Source: Orobanche coerulescens (lineage: Eukaryota; Streptophyta; Magnoliopsida; Lamiales; Orobanchaceae). Taken from it: a stretch of DNA of 64,000 bases. Of the stretch, positions 21,262 through 34,087 are shown piece by piece; the first letter of the stretch is position 1, and each line of letters opens with the position of its first letter. The stretch spans positions 201,395,096-201,459,095 of the forward strand of contig CM065802.1 in assembly GCA_033398695.1 (NCBI GenBank), in the 5' to 3' direction. The position numbers were made by a program, and so were the translations under genes. The notes below the pieces were generated by a model that was not told the DNA's origin, did not search any database, and saw only the letters and a list, made by a program, of their open reading frames with translations.

Positions 21262-23602
21262 TGTAACACCCCAAACTAGGCGGATATTACAGTGCCGTGG
21301 ATCCCCGATTGGGACCCACCAGGCAAATGAAAATGAATGAATTACACAGGATAAATGTAGTACCGAACCACATTACAACAGTAATTACTCCGATGAGGAG
21401 TTTAATTACAACACACCAGGACAATACCGAATACTAGTGTATTTTATATGAAGATAAAATACACAACACTGAATGAAACGGAGTATCCAAATGAAAATCT
21501 GCTGCGGAAGATAAATGACAATAATATGAATAACTGAAAGATCGGGGCCCCCTACTAGTATCACTGGGACTCCTCGACGTCAGCGTGTTCTCCCCGTGCT
21601 TTTGCCTTGCCAAGACCTGAAAAACAAAATCCCCAAACGGGGTCAGTTACAAAGAACAACAATCCTCAAGGGTTGAAAATACACAATCATGATTATATCT
21701 GAAGTTATCAAATATCCTTAATTATGAATTACGCTGAAGAGGAGTATCATAGTACGCCCGTAGTGTTCTGTGCAAGTGTACAAGACGAATGACCGGACAC
21801 ACCCGTCCTTGTACCTAATTAGTCTCACGGAGGTAATGCATTACCGTGTGCACGATCGATGTATCACTCCCAATACATGGCCATCACGTGCCCGACTAAA
21901 AATTCCACACATCCGCACCCGGCTACGCAATATGAACCCAGAAGGTCATATGAACGAGAATGACCGTAATGAATATCAATGAATAAATAATAATCTGACA
22001 AAGTCAAGAATGACTCACCGAGATGAGAGTAATAATGAAGTGATTGATAGTTTCAATGGAATAATTGGAACCGCCATTCCCGTTAATGAAGTGATTGTTC
22101 AACAATTACAAGTGTCAATATGATTAATACAATGATTAATGAGTTATGATTATGAATGATCAACAACAAAAGGAATGAATATCCTTTTAACCGAGTAAGA
22201 ATTAACTTACACAATACCGGTGACAATTATCCTTCCACGAACGACGTCCTAATTGAGATATCGGTCGCTCGAACAACCTTGAATTATACAATATCCAACA
22301 ACCCGTTCAATATACGAATCAAACACGAATATAACGAACTCAAAACGTCGATACGATTAAACTAAATCCATTGAGACATTAAATCAAACACATTGCGGCC
22401 AAACTCCGATTGTTTACAATCAAACCTCAATATACCAATATCAAATCCCCCAAGAAGTGTTTCAAGCCAACAAAACATCTTCAATATGATTTAATAATCC
22501 AAGACGAATATCCGAAAACGTGATTATAACGACAATTAATCGAAAACCCCCAATTTCAACTCGATATTCAAAGTGTTCTTGAATAATCCCTCAATAATCC
22601 AATGAATCCTTATACAAACTCATAATCATATACATATCCCTTCATACAACATGATTATAACGTCCAAAACTTCATATCTCAACATAGAATCGAAATCCAA
22701 GGTGTTGAAGAAATTACCTCTTGAAGATCCAACCACTTCGATCCGAAGAACACGAGTTTACTCGAGTATCCAAGCTTCCCAAATGATTGAAGGTGATGAA
22801 AAAATACACACTCAAATGATAATTGATGGATAAATCTCTCCCTCAAGACCCTCTCTCGCGTATGAAGGTGAAAGAATGAAGAAATGAGCTGAAATGCTAA
22901 AAAAAAACGAAATTATAGGGGTTGACTGGTCTGTCGGACACGGCCCGTGCCATTCGGCACGGCCGCGGCGCACAACTGGCCAACAGGGACTCGACCGTGT
23001 CCTGCTTGACATGGTCGCGGCGCGAAGGGGCCCTTCCGATAGTGACCTGTCCGACGCCGGCATTGACTCGACCGTGTCCTGGAACACGGTCGGGCGTCTG
23101 GGCAGTCGGTTCTGGCTTATCCGGAAGAGTTCGACTCGGCCGTGCCAGACGACACGGTCGAGTACTGTGGCAGAGACTTCGGCATTTCTGAACGAGTACA
23201 GCACGGCCGTGTCGGACGACACGGCCGAGTTCGGTCGGCAGTGATCGGCCAATAACTGAAAAATGAGCGGGTGAGCTAAAACGACCATAACTCTCTCGTC
23301 CGGACTCCGATTGACTCACCATTTGAACCATTGGAAAGCTAACTCGATGCTCTATAATATTGCAAAGATTCAGAATTTTTGGAGTTACCAAAAGTTAATG
23401 GTGATCTAACAAAGTCGAACTCATATGTGGAAAGTTGAAACAATGAACAATAACGATACACAACTCGAAGTTTTTCCGAACGGTGAACACGGGTGAAAGA
23501 ACATGATTGATGAATGATTATAAATGAGTGAAAATCCACTGAGTGACAATCACCGAATGAAATTACTGAATGATAATGACTGAATTACAACCGGGTATTA
23601 TA
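21262..23602 (-). repeat. 3' LTR of element G
   Basis: 2341 bp. It starts, in plus reading, TGTAACACCCC and ends TATTATA, so the terminal CA has mutated to TA; the other LTR ends TATTACA. On the coding strand it holds a hairpin-dyad array (23236-22933), a TATA-like CCCTATAATT (22911-22922), GAG|GTAATT at 22717, GTAAGT at 22210, hairpin repeats (21745-21960), CTGAC at 21646-21642 and TTTTTCAG|GT at 21617. The purine tract (C-rich in plus reading) follows at about 23603-23618. Confidence 0.9.
22911..23240 (-). promoter_or_regulatory. TATA-like box and GC-rich hairpin dyad array, G 3' LTR
   Basis: Five inverted repeats of about 9-10 bp arms with 4-8 nt loops: for example CGACCGTGTC-CTGGA-ACACGGTCG near 23068-23092 and CGGCCGTGTC-GGAC-GACACGGCCG near 23205-23228. 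They sit directly upstream of the TATA-like sequence, where the A, B, C, D and H LTRs carry the TAGCG dyads. Open frames through this array on both strands are a by-product of its composition. Confidence 0.65.
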
Positions 23603-23636
23603 TACACCCCCCCTTAAAAGAGTTTCGTCCCCGAAA

Positions 23637-24044
23637 CTAAGGGTCAAACAACTCGGGATAACTTTCCCGCATACTATCCTCGGTTTCCCAAGTAGCCTCT
23701 TCGACTCCGTGTCTGGACCACTGAATCTTGACCAAAGGGATCGTCTTGTTCCTCAACTGTTTGATTCGCCGCTCCAACACTCGTACAGGACGCTCCTCGT
23801 ACGAATGATCATCCGCGATCTCGATATCGTCGAACTGAAGTATGTGACTTGGGTCGGCAACATATTTCCGTAGCTGAGAGACGTGAAACACATTACTAAT
23901 TCGGCTCAACGCCAGAGGTAAAGCCAATCGATAAGCTAACTCGCCTATTCGATCCAGAATCTCAAACGGTCCAAAGAATCTCGGACTCAACTTTCCCCTC
24001 TTCCCAAAACGGAAGATATTACGACTCGGGATTACCTTGACCAA
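23637..24044 (-). pseudogene. Element G integrase C-terminus and chromodomain
   Basis: Minus-strand piece with the integrase C-terminal fold (GPFEILDRIGELAYRLALP) and a chromodomain (IQWSRHGVEEATWETEDSM, YPELFDP and stop). It breaks off at the AAAAC duplicate of element H and continues at 43654. The piece itself is open. Confidence 0.9.
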
Positions 24045-24047
24045 AAC
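24043..24047. repeat. Target duplicate AAAAC of element H (partner 43654-43658)
   Basis: AAAAC precedes the left LTR of H and follows its right LTR; the integrase reading of G joins across the insertion. Confidence 0.95.
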
Positions 24048-26899
24048 TGTAACACCCCAAATGGCGGTTATTACAGTGCCGTGAATCCCACACTGGGACC
24101 CACCAGGCGATATCCAAAACAGGTTAAATAAATATTATTTGTGATACCGAATCACAACGAATAGTCATTTCTCCGATTAGGAGTTTATTAAAATATGGCC
24201 AACGGCCTTACAACACCCAGGATCCGAAAAACAAGTATAAACCATATGGAGATGGAGAATACTTCAAATGTCAAATACAACCAAAAAGTAATTTAAATGA
24301 AACAGGAGATAACATAACGCGGTTTAACATAACCGGACAACAAGAGATGTGGGGCCCCCGAACTAGTATCCTCCGAACCCTTCGCCGTCGACATGCTCTT
24401 CCCGTGTCTTGCCTTTGCCTCGACCTAAAATACAATACAAGTATTTCGCCCAACACAGGGTCAGATATACATGATAATCAATTCTTCCGACATTATACAA
24501 TTCACATATATAGATCTCAAGAAAATCATTCCGACTATTAATCATACCCCTCGGGCGTATGAAACAATCAGTCACAAAATATTGAACACATCCAATCAAA
24601 CATGGTCTGTGAACGATTAACATTATGGCTCAAGATGGACATCACAGTACGCCCGATCCGGAAATGTGTCCGTGCACATGTCCACCCCGTATACGGAATC
24701 CAGAGATATATGTGGGACAATGTACCTAATTAGCCTCACGAACTAACGTCTCGTGTGCACGGTCCAATGCGGAAACATCCACGCATGACCATCGTGTGCC
24801 TGGCTAAAAATCCTACACAATAACCAATCGGCACGCAGATATGATTCCGGATATGTCACGATACAACATGACAACGAAACTCAAAGGATAACACATCCAA
24901 TTAAGGATCAAGAAAAACTCACCAAAGTGAAAATAAGGACCAACGAGATCAACGATTCGAAACGGCGTACTAGGGAATGCAATACCATAACGTCAAGGAC
25001 AATATCAAATCACGACAAACGTCACATGGACAATTCATACACATGAAATATATATAATCATCACAAGAATCTAATCATCATTATAACCAAGCAAGATAAC
25101 TTGCCTTAATACGGAGACGAGAATAGTCCTCTTCTTATCGGAACGAACGGACGGTCCTCGACAAGTTTTACTCGAACAACCAACCTTAAACGAAATACAT
25201 TTTACTCAAAACATATTCGTATAATGATCAATATAGGATTAGTAAGACGTCAACCTACAATCCTTTAGAATAGTTTGTTACTACAAATTATTGAAGCCTT
25301 ATGCTAGGAGTCCTTCTAACATCAATACAACTATAAGAATCGGTTTACAAAATTTACCGAATGTTCGCATGGTTCAACATAACAAGAGTTCTATCAAGGG
25401 TATGTTGAATAACTAATCATGATGTTAAGATCATCTTATGATGATTAAACTTTCCAAAACATTAAAAGGTTGAAAGGTAAAATCTGCACATTATGATTAT
25501 TCTCCTCTCATTTAAATTGACTTTTAAGCTAACAACAAGTTCATAAGTTACGAGATTACACCATACTCATGAAGGTTATCAAAGTCTTTGTTACAAGGTG
25601 GAGGATTCATTAACATGATGGTGAAATCACCAATTTTAGTATGATGATCAAAATATTCTAAGTTCTCAATACATTAGATTAATGAAAAATTATTGTTGAA
25701 ATTATCAAGATCCTTATCAATCTTCAAAGACTTGTGGCCCGAACAATCATGATTTGTTAAAGCTTCTAAGATTCTGAACTAGATCATCTAATCTCATCTT
25801 TAACATCATCAAGTTCTTCTCAAGGTAATTAAATACCTAAAATGGTGTTTAATCACTATATGATATCAAGTTCTTGACTAAGTCCAGTTATGATGAAGCT
25901 AACCGATCCAACAATGTCCTACTGAGCTAAATTTGTCCAGAAGATGAGTAATGACAGCTACAAACATGGTTACCATTACTACAATATCAAGAACTCCTCT
26001 AAACTAAACCCTCATTTAACATATTCATCAAAAGTGTTAAAAAGGTTGGATTAGAACTATGTTTTACTTGCTTAATCTAACTCTAGGTGAAGTATAATTC
26101 GTCATTAACATCAACATAAGAAAATAATGCAGAGAAGAAAACACACCAACCTCCAGAAATGAAGAACAACTTCAATGCTATGAGAGAATATGTTCCAAGC
26201 TTAAAAACAACTCCAAATCTCCAAGGAAATAAGCTCCACTCCGAGATTCAAGGATTAGAAACAAGTTGGTGTAGGTTGATATCGTTTTTAGAGTGCAGAG
26301 GGACGATAAAATGGAGAGAGAATCGGTTTAGAGTTGTGAAGAAATGAAAAACAGGCTGGCCCTATAAATAGACTGGACATCCTTAGCGCACGCTATCAGG
26401 ACAGTTTAGCGTACGCTAGTGCCCTTACGTACGCTATCCGGTCGATATTACGTACGTAAGCGGCTTACAGTGGCTACTGTCCTGAATTATCGCAGGCCGT
26501 TAGCGCACGCTAACGAGAAATGGGTTACGCACGCTAATAAAAGTAGATTCTCACCGACACGCCACTCGATTTAGATCTCATGCATGCTAACGGTTAAAAG
26601 GGTTCACGTGCTGAAGTCAACTGCTGCGATTCCTTCTTAGCGTACGCAACCAGAAACCTTACGCACGCTAAGTCGCATGATTAGCGACGTTAATAGTCTT
26701 GTGTAGCGTACGCTACATTAACAAAAATTCGAAAGTGTAACACTCTAATAACATCGAATCATCACATATGAAATAACAACGATATGATATTCAAATCTAT
26801 AATACCTCAACATAATACTAAATGCAACGATTTCGATAATCAGATTATCCGAATAATACAACGACAGGTAAAAATGAAAAGTTACAGTCGGATATTACA
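24048..26899 (-). repeat. 3' LTR of element H
   Basis: 2852 bp, TGTAACACCCC...GATATTACA in plus reading. On the coding strand: dyad array (26719-26382), TATA-like TCTATTTATAGG (26361-26371), GGAG|GTTGG at 26151, TTAAG|GCAAGT at 25104, a hairpin-prone stretch (24640-24860), CTGAC at 24464-24460 and ATTTTAG|GT at 24425. Confidence 0.9.
26361..26720 (-). promoter_or_regulatory. TATA-like box and TAGCG/TACGTA dyad array, H 3' LTR
   Basis: About ten dyads: TTAGCGCACGCTA, TTTAGCGTACGCTA, CTTACGTACGCTA, TTACGTACGTAA, TTAGCGCACGCTAA, TTACGCACGCTAA, TAGCGTACGCTA. The series blends the TAGCG form with a pure TACGTA form. It lies immediately upstream of the TATA-like box on the minus strand. Confidence 0.65.
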
Positions 26900-26934
26900 T
26901 ACTCCCCCCCTTAAAAAGAGTTTCGTCCTCGAAA

Positions 26935-29621
26935 CTAAGGGGTAAATAACTCGGGGTATCTCGCTCGCATACTATCTTCGGTCTCCCACGTAGCCTCCTC
27001 GACTCCGTGTCGTGACCACTGAACTTTCAGTAGTGGAATCGTCTTGTTCCGCAATTGCTTGATTCTCCTCTCGAGTATCCGTACAGGACGCTCCTCGTAC
27101 GAATGATCCTCTGCTAAATCAATATCTTCGAATTGAAAAACGTGGCTCGGATCAGCAACATATTTCCTCAGCTGGGAGACATGAAACACGTTGTGAATCT
27201 TACTCAAGGTCGGTGGCAAGGCTAGTCGATAGGCCAGATCACCTACACGCTCCAGAACCTCAAACGGCCCAATATACCTTGGGCTCAGCTTGCCCCTCTT
27301 CCCCAAACGAAAAACACCTCGAGTAGGAGACACCTTCATTAACACATGGTCACCAACCTCGAACTCAAGCGGTCTTCGACGATGGTCAGCATAAGACTTC
27401 TGTCGACTTTGAGCCGTTAACAACCGACTCTTAATCAAAGTGATCTTCTCACGGGCGGCTAACAACATATCGGGTTCCGTACCCAGAGATTCCGACAGTT
27501 CGTCCCAACACAAAGGGGACCTACAGCGACGGCCATATAATGCCTCATACGGTGCCATCTGAATCGAAGCGTGCCAACTATTATTATAAGTGAATTCCAC
27601 CAAAGGCAGCTGGGCTTCCCAATCGTCCTTCCAATCAAGAGCACATGCTCTCAACATATCTTATAGAGTCTGTATGGTTCTCTCCGATTGACCATCAGTC
27701 TGTGGATGGAAAGCCGTACTGAAATTCAACTGCGTGCCCATCGCACGATGAACTGCCTTCCAGAAGTGTGACACAAATCGCCCGTCACGATCGATACAAT
27801 GCTCTTGGGGGTACCGTGTAGTCTCACAATTTCCTTAATAAACAGCTGGGCCAATCTCTCGGGGCCCCATGTGTCCTTAATTTCCAAGAAGTGAGCTGAT
27901 TTGGTCAGACGGTCCACAATCACCCAAATCGTATTCATTCCTCGACGACTCGTCGGCAAGCCAGTGATAAAATCCATAGATATGTCCTCCCATTTCCATT
28001 CAGGAATCGGGAGCGGTTTCAGCATTCCTGCGGGTCGCTGGTGCTCAATCTTAACTTGCTGACAGGTTAAGCACCTCGAAACGAATTCGGCAACCTCACG
28101 TTTCATATTTCCCCACCAATAATTCTGTTTCAAATCCTTATACATCTTGCTAGAGCCCGGGTGGATAGAGTACGGGGTAGCATGGGCTTCTCTCATGATA
28201 GAGTTCCTCAACTTTTCGTCAGCGGGTACACAAACTCGATTTCTAAAACGTATCAATCCATCCTCGTGGATCACGAATCCAGGGGCTTTCCCCTGGGTTA
28301 CTTCATCCTGAACCCGAGATAAGAATGGGTCTGTAATTTGCTTCGATTTGATCATATCATCGAGAGACGAAGAAATATCAAGGGTGCAAAGTTGTCCCTG
28401 AACACGCTGTAACCAAACTTCAATTTCTGACCTCATAAGGTCCAACTGCAATTCCTCTCGTAACGTTAAACGGTTCAGCATCTGCTCCTGCACTGTCTTA
28501 CGGCTTAATGCGTCGGCAACCACATTTGCTTTACCCGGATGATAAAGGATCTCGATATCATAGTCCTTGATTAATTCTAGCCACCTTCTTTGTCTCATGT
28601 TCAACTCCTTCTGAGTAAAAATGTACTTTAGGCTCTTGTGGTCCGTAAAGATCTGGCAGGTAACTCCATAAAGATAGTGACGCCAGATTTTCAAAGCAAA
28701 CACCACGTTGCTAACTCCAAGTCGTGGGTCGGATAGTTAACTTCATAGGTCGCAATTGTCTCGATGCATAGGCGATTACTTTCCCTTCTGCATTAGTACA
28801 CATCCTGCACTCGTCTCGACGCGTCCAATATACACCACAAATCCTTCCGTTCCCTTTGGTAAGACCAAAACAGTGCGAAATCAATCGACTCTTGAGCTCT
28901 TCAAAACTTTGCCGACATGCTTCGACCACAAATACTTCTTGTCCTTCCGCAGTAGTTAGTCATCGGTTGCGAAATTTTGGAGAATCCCTCCACGAATCGT
29001 CGGTAGTAACCTGCTAGGCCGAGGAAACTACGAACTTCCTTCACGTTCTTCGGTGGTAGCCAATCTCGAATGGCTTCCGTCTTTTGTGGGTCCACTCTCA
29101 CCCCTTCGGCTGATATCACATGCCCGAGAAAGACAACCTCAGGCATCTAGAACTCACACTTAAAAAATTTCCCATAAAGTTGTTCTCGCCTCAAAGTATC
29201 GAGAACTTGGTGGAGGTGACTCTCGTGCTCCTCGTGGTCGCGAGAGTAAATCAGAATGTCGTCAATGAAAACGACTACAAAGCGATCCAGATAGTTAATA
29301 AAAACTCGATTCATCAACTCCATGAACACTGCCGGTGCATTAGTCAGTCCAAATGGCATCACCACGAACTCATAATGCCCATAGCGAGTACGGAATGCTG
29401 TCTTCGAAATGTCAGACTCTCGAATCCTCAACTGATGATAACCAGATCTCAAGTCGATCTTAGAAAACACGGCAGCTCCCTGAAGTTGGTCCAGTAAATC
29501 ATCAATACGAGGCAAGGGATACTTGTTCTTGATGGTTACCCTGTTCAGCTCACGGTAATCAATACACAATCGTAGAGATCCATCTTTCTTCCGCACAAAT
29601 AACACTGGTGCTCCCCAAGGG
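26935..29621 (-). pseudogene. Element H pol, 3' part: RT, RNase H, integrase, chromodomain (broken)
   Basis: Read leftward: RT (29621-29147; [25 protein letters not shown], catalytic [11 protein letters not shown]), then the connection region [15 protein letters not shown] (28901-29146), a frame change, RNase H (28929-28500; [21 protein letters not shown]), the integrase zinc region ([19 protein letters not shown], near 28150) and the integrase core (MDFITGLP near 27975). A frameshift near 27780 follows. A TAA near 27662 replaces a Glu codon just after QTDGQSERT. The remainder (27657-26935) has FTYNNSWHASI, the C-terminal fold and a chromodomain ending YPELFTP. The RT is cut at 29621 by element C and continues at 38408. 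Confidence 0.9.
29617..29621. repeat. Target duplicate AAGGG of element C (partner 38408-38412)
   Basis: AAGGG precedes the left LTR of C and follows its right LTR. Removing C restores the [11 protein letters not shown] codons of the H RT. Confidence 0.95.
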
Positions 29622-30185
29622 TGTAACACCCCCAAGATATTCGAGGTGTATTACAGCGCCGTGGACCCCTACATGGGACCCACCAGGCTAACACAAGAAA
29701 ACACCTCTCGACTAACCATCTCGGTTAGCAAGGAAACAATTGTTAACAACTAGAACATAAAACAACACGTCCGGAACAACCGGCATAATAAACATCAACC
29801 GACAAATACAGTAACTCCAACAAGGACCAATTACAATCTGAGAGGAAAAGCCTAAGTACTCGCGAGTACAATCTATAAGTTTACAATTTGGAAAACATCC
29901 ATATCAAAAGAGACAGTAGGAAATAACAAGACTCAATTGCACATGTCAACAACCTTGGCCGATATCCTCGTACCATCCCGTAGCCGCTACGCTGGCTGAA
30001 CATAACCTGAAATCCATAACAAGAATTTCCCCGACAACGGGTCCCCAAAGGGGTTAGCAATTACGCTAGTACAAGTATTCAAGGCAAACCAATCGCTTAC
30101 ACATTTCATAGTACATGCACTAATATCAAGTTCAAAAGTCAAAACCAGACATGTCTTTTCCGAAAAATAAACAGTCAAACAATTA

Positions 30186-30350
30186 GCCTTGGGAACAGAG
30201 TAATATCATAGATTCCCGCACGAGGCCTCTAAGGACCCTCCCGCACTGGCTACATTACAAAACAAAACACGCACATGCATCGCCTTGGGAACAGAGTAAT
30301 ATCATAGATTCCCGCACGAGGCCTCTAAGGACCCTCCCGCACTGGCTAGC
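30186..30350. repeat. Direct repeat with hairpins in C 3' LTR
   Basis: Two near-identical units of about 68 bp, beginning GCCTTGGGAACAGAG, separated by about 30 bp. Each has GGGAA...TTCCC arms and the palindrome GAGGCCTC. The right LTR has the same pair at about 36578-36738. Confidence 0.8.
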
Positions 30351-31020
30351 TAAACAAACTCGTGAAATCCAGGGAGGCAGCATAGATTTCCCTCCTTGAC
30401 CCCGTCGGGCCAACACGAGGTGAGTTACACACAAGTAATATACATCACCATTTCATGTTAAGCTTAAAAGTTTCCAAAAATACTTGCCTTGAATTATTGA
30501 CGACGCAACGAACGGAAAGGAAAGTCACCGACGAACGCTAGGAACCAATGAAACCGAACCTAACGATTCGAAGAATACAATCACAACCATTTCTAAATGA
30601 ATACGGAATTGGAATACACCCGAAACCCGCCTACGATTCATGTATATTCGTATATAAACAACAACGAGGGCGGACCACAACCAAACCCTCTCGATTCCGT
30701 AAAAATCACGAAATATACCATGAATCCGTAGGGAAACTAAGAATACCAACAAGATTAATCATATTCATCATGAATTAATCGACAAAACGGAACGAATCGG
30801 ACAAAAACGCGAAAATCCCCAAATCTACCCAAAAGTAGGGTTCTAAAGATCTAACCTTGATTATTTGGATCGAAGGATGTTATAGGATGATTGATCAACG
30901 ATATAACCTCAAGAACTTCATGGATTTGTTGTTCAACAACATGGTTTCGTCTCCTCCAAAACCTCACCATGGACCGAAGAGAAATGAAATGAAAATGACG
31001 AGAAAGTCGCTGTCTCATCA

Positions 31021-31445
31021 TTTATATATCGGGCCGGAACTAGCGTGCGCTAGCCTTCCCGGCCTAGCGCGCTATCGGCCAAGATCGGCCGAGCACACTC
31101 GGCCATGGCCCGCACGACCCGGCACCACCGACCACCCCGCCGACCGTGACTCGACCGCCCGACTCCGCTAGCGTGCGCTACGGCGGAAGCTGCGCGCGCT
31201 TAGCCGACTTGGCCCAAAGAGCCACCGGATCGACAACTCATCCGTGCAACGACGCTAGTCGGCCGGCGTGGCGCTACCTCCCGGTTAGCGCGCTACGACC
31301 GGCGATGGCGTGCGCTACCCGCCGATCCCGACCGAGTCCGTAACCTCGTAATACCTCCGCCTGTGCCCGATAAGCGTCTGGCCGACTCGACAGCGTGCGC
31401 TACATCGCTGAAGCTAGCACAGAAGGCCCCGGCCAGAGCGTGCGC
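31021..31445 (-). promoter_or_regulatory. TATA box and TAGCG dyad array, C 3' LTR
   Basis: ATATATAAA on the minus strand, with CTAGCGTGCGCTAG (about 31041), TAGCGCGCTA, CTAGCGTGCGCTA, GCGCGCGCTTAG and worn variants upstream, all in a very GC-rich background. Several copies here carry one- or two-base losses that the other LTR of C does not share. Confidence 0.6.
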
Positions 31446-34087
31446 TACGCGGTTCTGCCGGCTCGCTCGGCGATGTCCAAGACTGTCCGGCGATCCCGCA
31501 CCCGTCCGACCACCGCCACCGCCACGACCCGACGCCTCGATTTCCGAAAACGCACGGAACGGACACGACGAAAAGTTCGCGGACGACGTCAACGACTCGA
31601 GATGAAAACGTAATGCAATAATTAATCATACGCGACCAAGAAAAGGGTCAACACGACAAATACAGATATGGATACCCGTAACTTTCAAGAAATTACAAAA
31701 TGGCCCAAAATGCCCGGAAATCACGATACGTGATCGAATAACCAAACCGAAGTTCACAACACGTCTAACAAAGTTAAACGGACTTGGGAAACTCAAACAA
31801 GAGCTTTGACGAGATTCACAAGAATCGAACTCAAGTGCGGAAAAGTCGCTAAAAAGCACAGAACTCAACAAAACAACACCGAAACGAACTCGGATGACAA
31901 AAAGTGTAGAATTAATCATTCTCAGAATGACGAAACGGTCATGAGCGAGCCGTCAAAACGGACTCCAGTCGAAAAAAAAGAAATTTACCGAAAATCGAAA
32001 ATTGCGGATATTACATTCTACCCTCCTTAAAAGAAGTTTCGTCCCGAAACTTAAAACAAGTAGGGAGAAGCAATATCCCTCCAGGAAAACTCAACGAGAT
32101 ACACAAAAACCAGAAACTCACGCCCGACGGCGAAATGCTGCAAGAAACGCAAAGAGACATACGGCGTGAAAATACGCTCCACAGCGACTAACACGACGCC
32201 ACCGGTAGAGACATAATAAAATCAACGAGTGACAAGCGTCATCAAATAGACAATACAATCGAGTCGATTATCCGAACAATCACAAAACTCAACGAACGAA
32301 AATCAATACGATTGACCAACCCAACGGTTCATCAACCCAAAACGCGAGTCAACGCTGAACAAATACGGAATTCCACCGCCCAAGGGTTGGAAGATCGAAA
32401 ACGAGACTAATTTCCCGAACTAAAGGGAATCACGAAGGAGCCTGAACGCTCGACAATCACGAAACGAGAACAAAAACCGAACAAACAAGCGATTGAGACA
32501 ACAAAAATCGAACAATCATGTCCGAAACACGTAGGATAATAAAATTCAAACAACAACTCCTTAATGACCGGTGAGAACGAAGACGTGCATTCCCATAAGA
32601 TCTACAGGAAAGGGAATAGCTATTGAAAAGCCACAACAACAGACGAGTTATTAGAAACAATACCACCCTCGTTCGATCAACAAAAGCAAGGGATAGGGAA
32701 AGTTCAGAAATGTTAACGAGCATAAACGAGTTGATAGAGCTAAAAATACAGAAGTTCAAAATCCGATCCACTTTGAATAAAAGAACTATTAGAACCAAAA
32801 GATGTTACTTCCGAACAAGATTCACAAAAGTCGAACCGAATTCGGAAAAGTCACAGCGATAACCAGATCGACTCAAAACCAGATTACAGCTCGTTCGAAT
32901 GATGAAACCAAGGTATAGATCAAGTTCAGAAGGTATCAATGAACACGAGCGAATCGATAGACTGGAGAAAGAGAAGATATAGAAGTCAAAATAGTACGGG
33001 TATTACTTTTGACCTCGCTCCCGAAACTCACAACGGAACCAAGGTAACGATACAATAAGCAACCGACACGATGCGGAACAATCACCGATGCACACAATCA
33101 TACCAACCCGAGCTCTAACAGCTCGCATATATGCGATAACGCATAAACCGCTACGAGGCGACAACATCCAATACCAATATCACACCCCTCGCAGAGGCTA
33201 CCACGACAACTGTGTGGCGAACGACTCAACGCTCACACCACCAATTCAACAACAACTCGGGGTTAACACCCTAACGAGAGCATGAACATCACACATATAT
33301 TCCCGGACCACAATTAGGAATGATAGGTTTTGAAAACAAAACCATCTTTTGAAAATAACTTGCAAGCACCAGTTGATCTTGAGTATCATATATCAAAAAG
33401 TAGTACAAACATCGTCATCGAGACTAAAAAAAAATCATCTTGCATTTGAAAAAAAAGAAATGAAGACACCTTTCATTAAATTAAAACTTGTCAGCTATAT
33501 TCGACCTTCGGGTCTAAGCGAATGCATTTCTAAATCATTAGAAATATTTCAAAATATTTTGATCCTCAAAGTAGAATAATTTTGAAACACAGCGTGACAC
33601 TAGTAGGCATCTTGAGAGCACTGTGAGAAAATAATTTATTTTAAAAGTACGTCTCGAGGTTTATTTTCTAAGATACTCAAGGTTTTTCAGAAGTACAATA
33701 GGCCAAAATGCCCAAAATTCGCACGTATCAACATTTACTTAAACACATCATATCACACGCATCAAATCGCTCAAAATCACGACAGTGATATACAATCCTC
33801 AGGATATGTTTAACAACATCGTTAAAACAACAATCGGTTTATCAAAACTGGATGGAAAACGATATCAAGAACAGAACTCCAAAAAGTCAACTCTAGGGAT
33901 TCAAGAAAATACCTAGATTCGGCGAAGAACAATGGATTAGATGATGTTAAAAATCATCTAGGATACTCCAAAACACCTTTGGGTGGAAGAAAAATCAGCC
34001 CAGATGCGAAACCGAGTCGCTACGTCTCAAACTCATGGAGGAAGGAGAAGAAATGAAGAAAAATGCAACTTAGATCGGGTGTCCAGA

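Larger units (their letters stand above)
29622..32015 (-). repeat. 3' LTR of element C
   Basis: 2394 bp, TGTAACACCCCC...GGATATTACA in plus reading. Coding-strand landmarks: dyad array (31445-31041), ATATATAAA at 31021-31029, AAG|GTTAGA at 30855, TCAAG|GCAAGT at 30487, two long repeats (30186-30350), CTAAC at 30057-30053 and ATTTCAG|GT at 30007. Overlapping GC-rich open frames at 31146-31629 cross the array and are not genes. Confidence 0.9.

Noticed and set aside
22812..23391. Overlapping long open frames through the G hairpin array (also 48902-49393 and 62158-62515)
   Set aside because: Frames are open on both strands because of GC-rich palindromes; the products are Arg/Pro-rich without domains and the region is an LTR promoter.
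26382..26720. Centromeric or satellite array
   Set aside because: Dyads are irregularly spaced with unrelated DNA between them, confined to LTR promoters; there is no constant period.
31146..31629. Arg/Ala-rich open frames in the C LTR (also 37673-38020)
   Set aside because: Same cause: GC-rich dyad array. The two LTR copies do not keep the frames, because indels differ.
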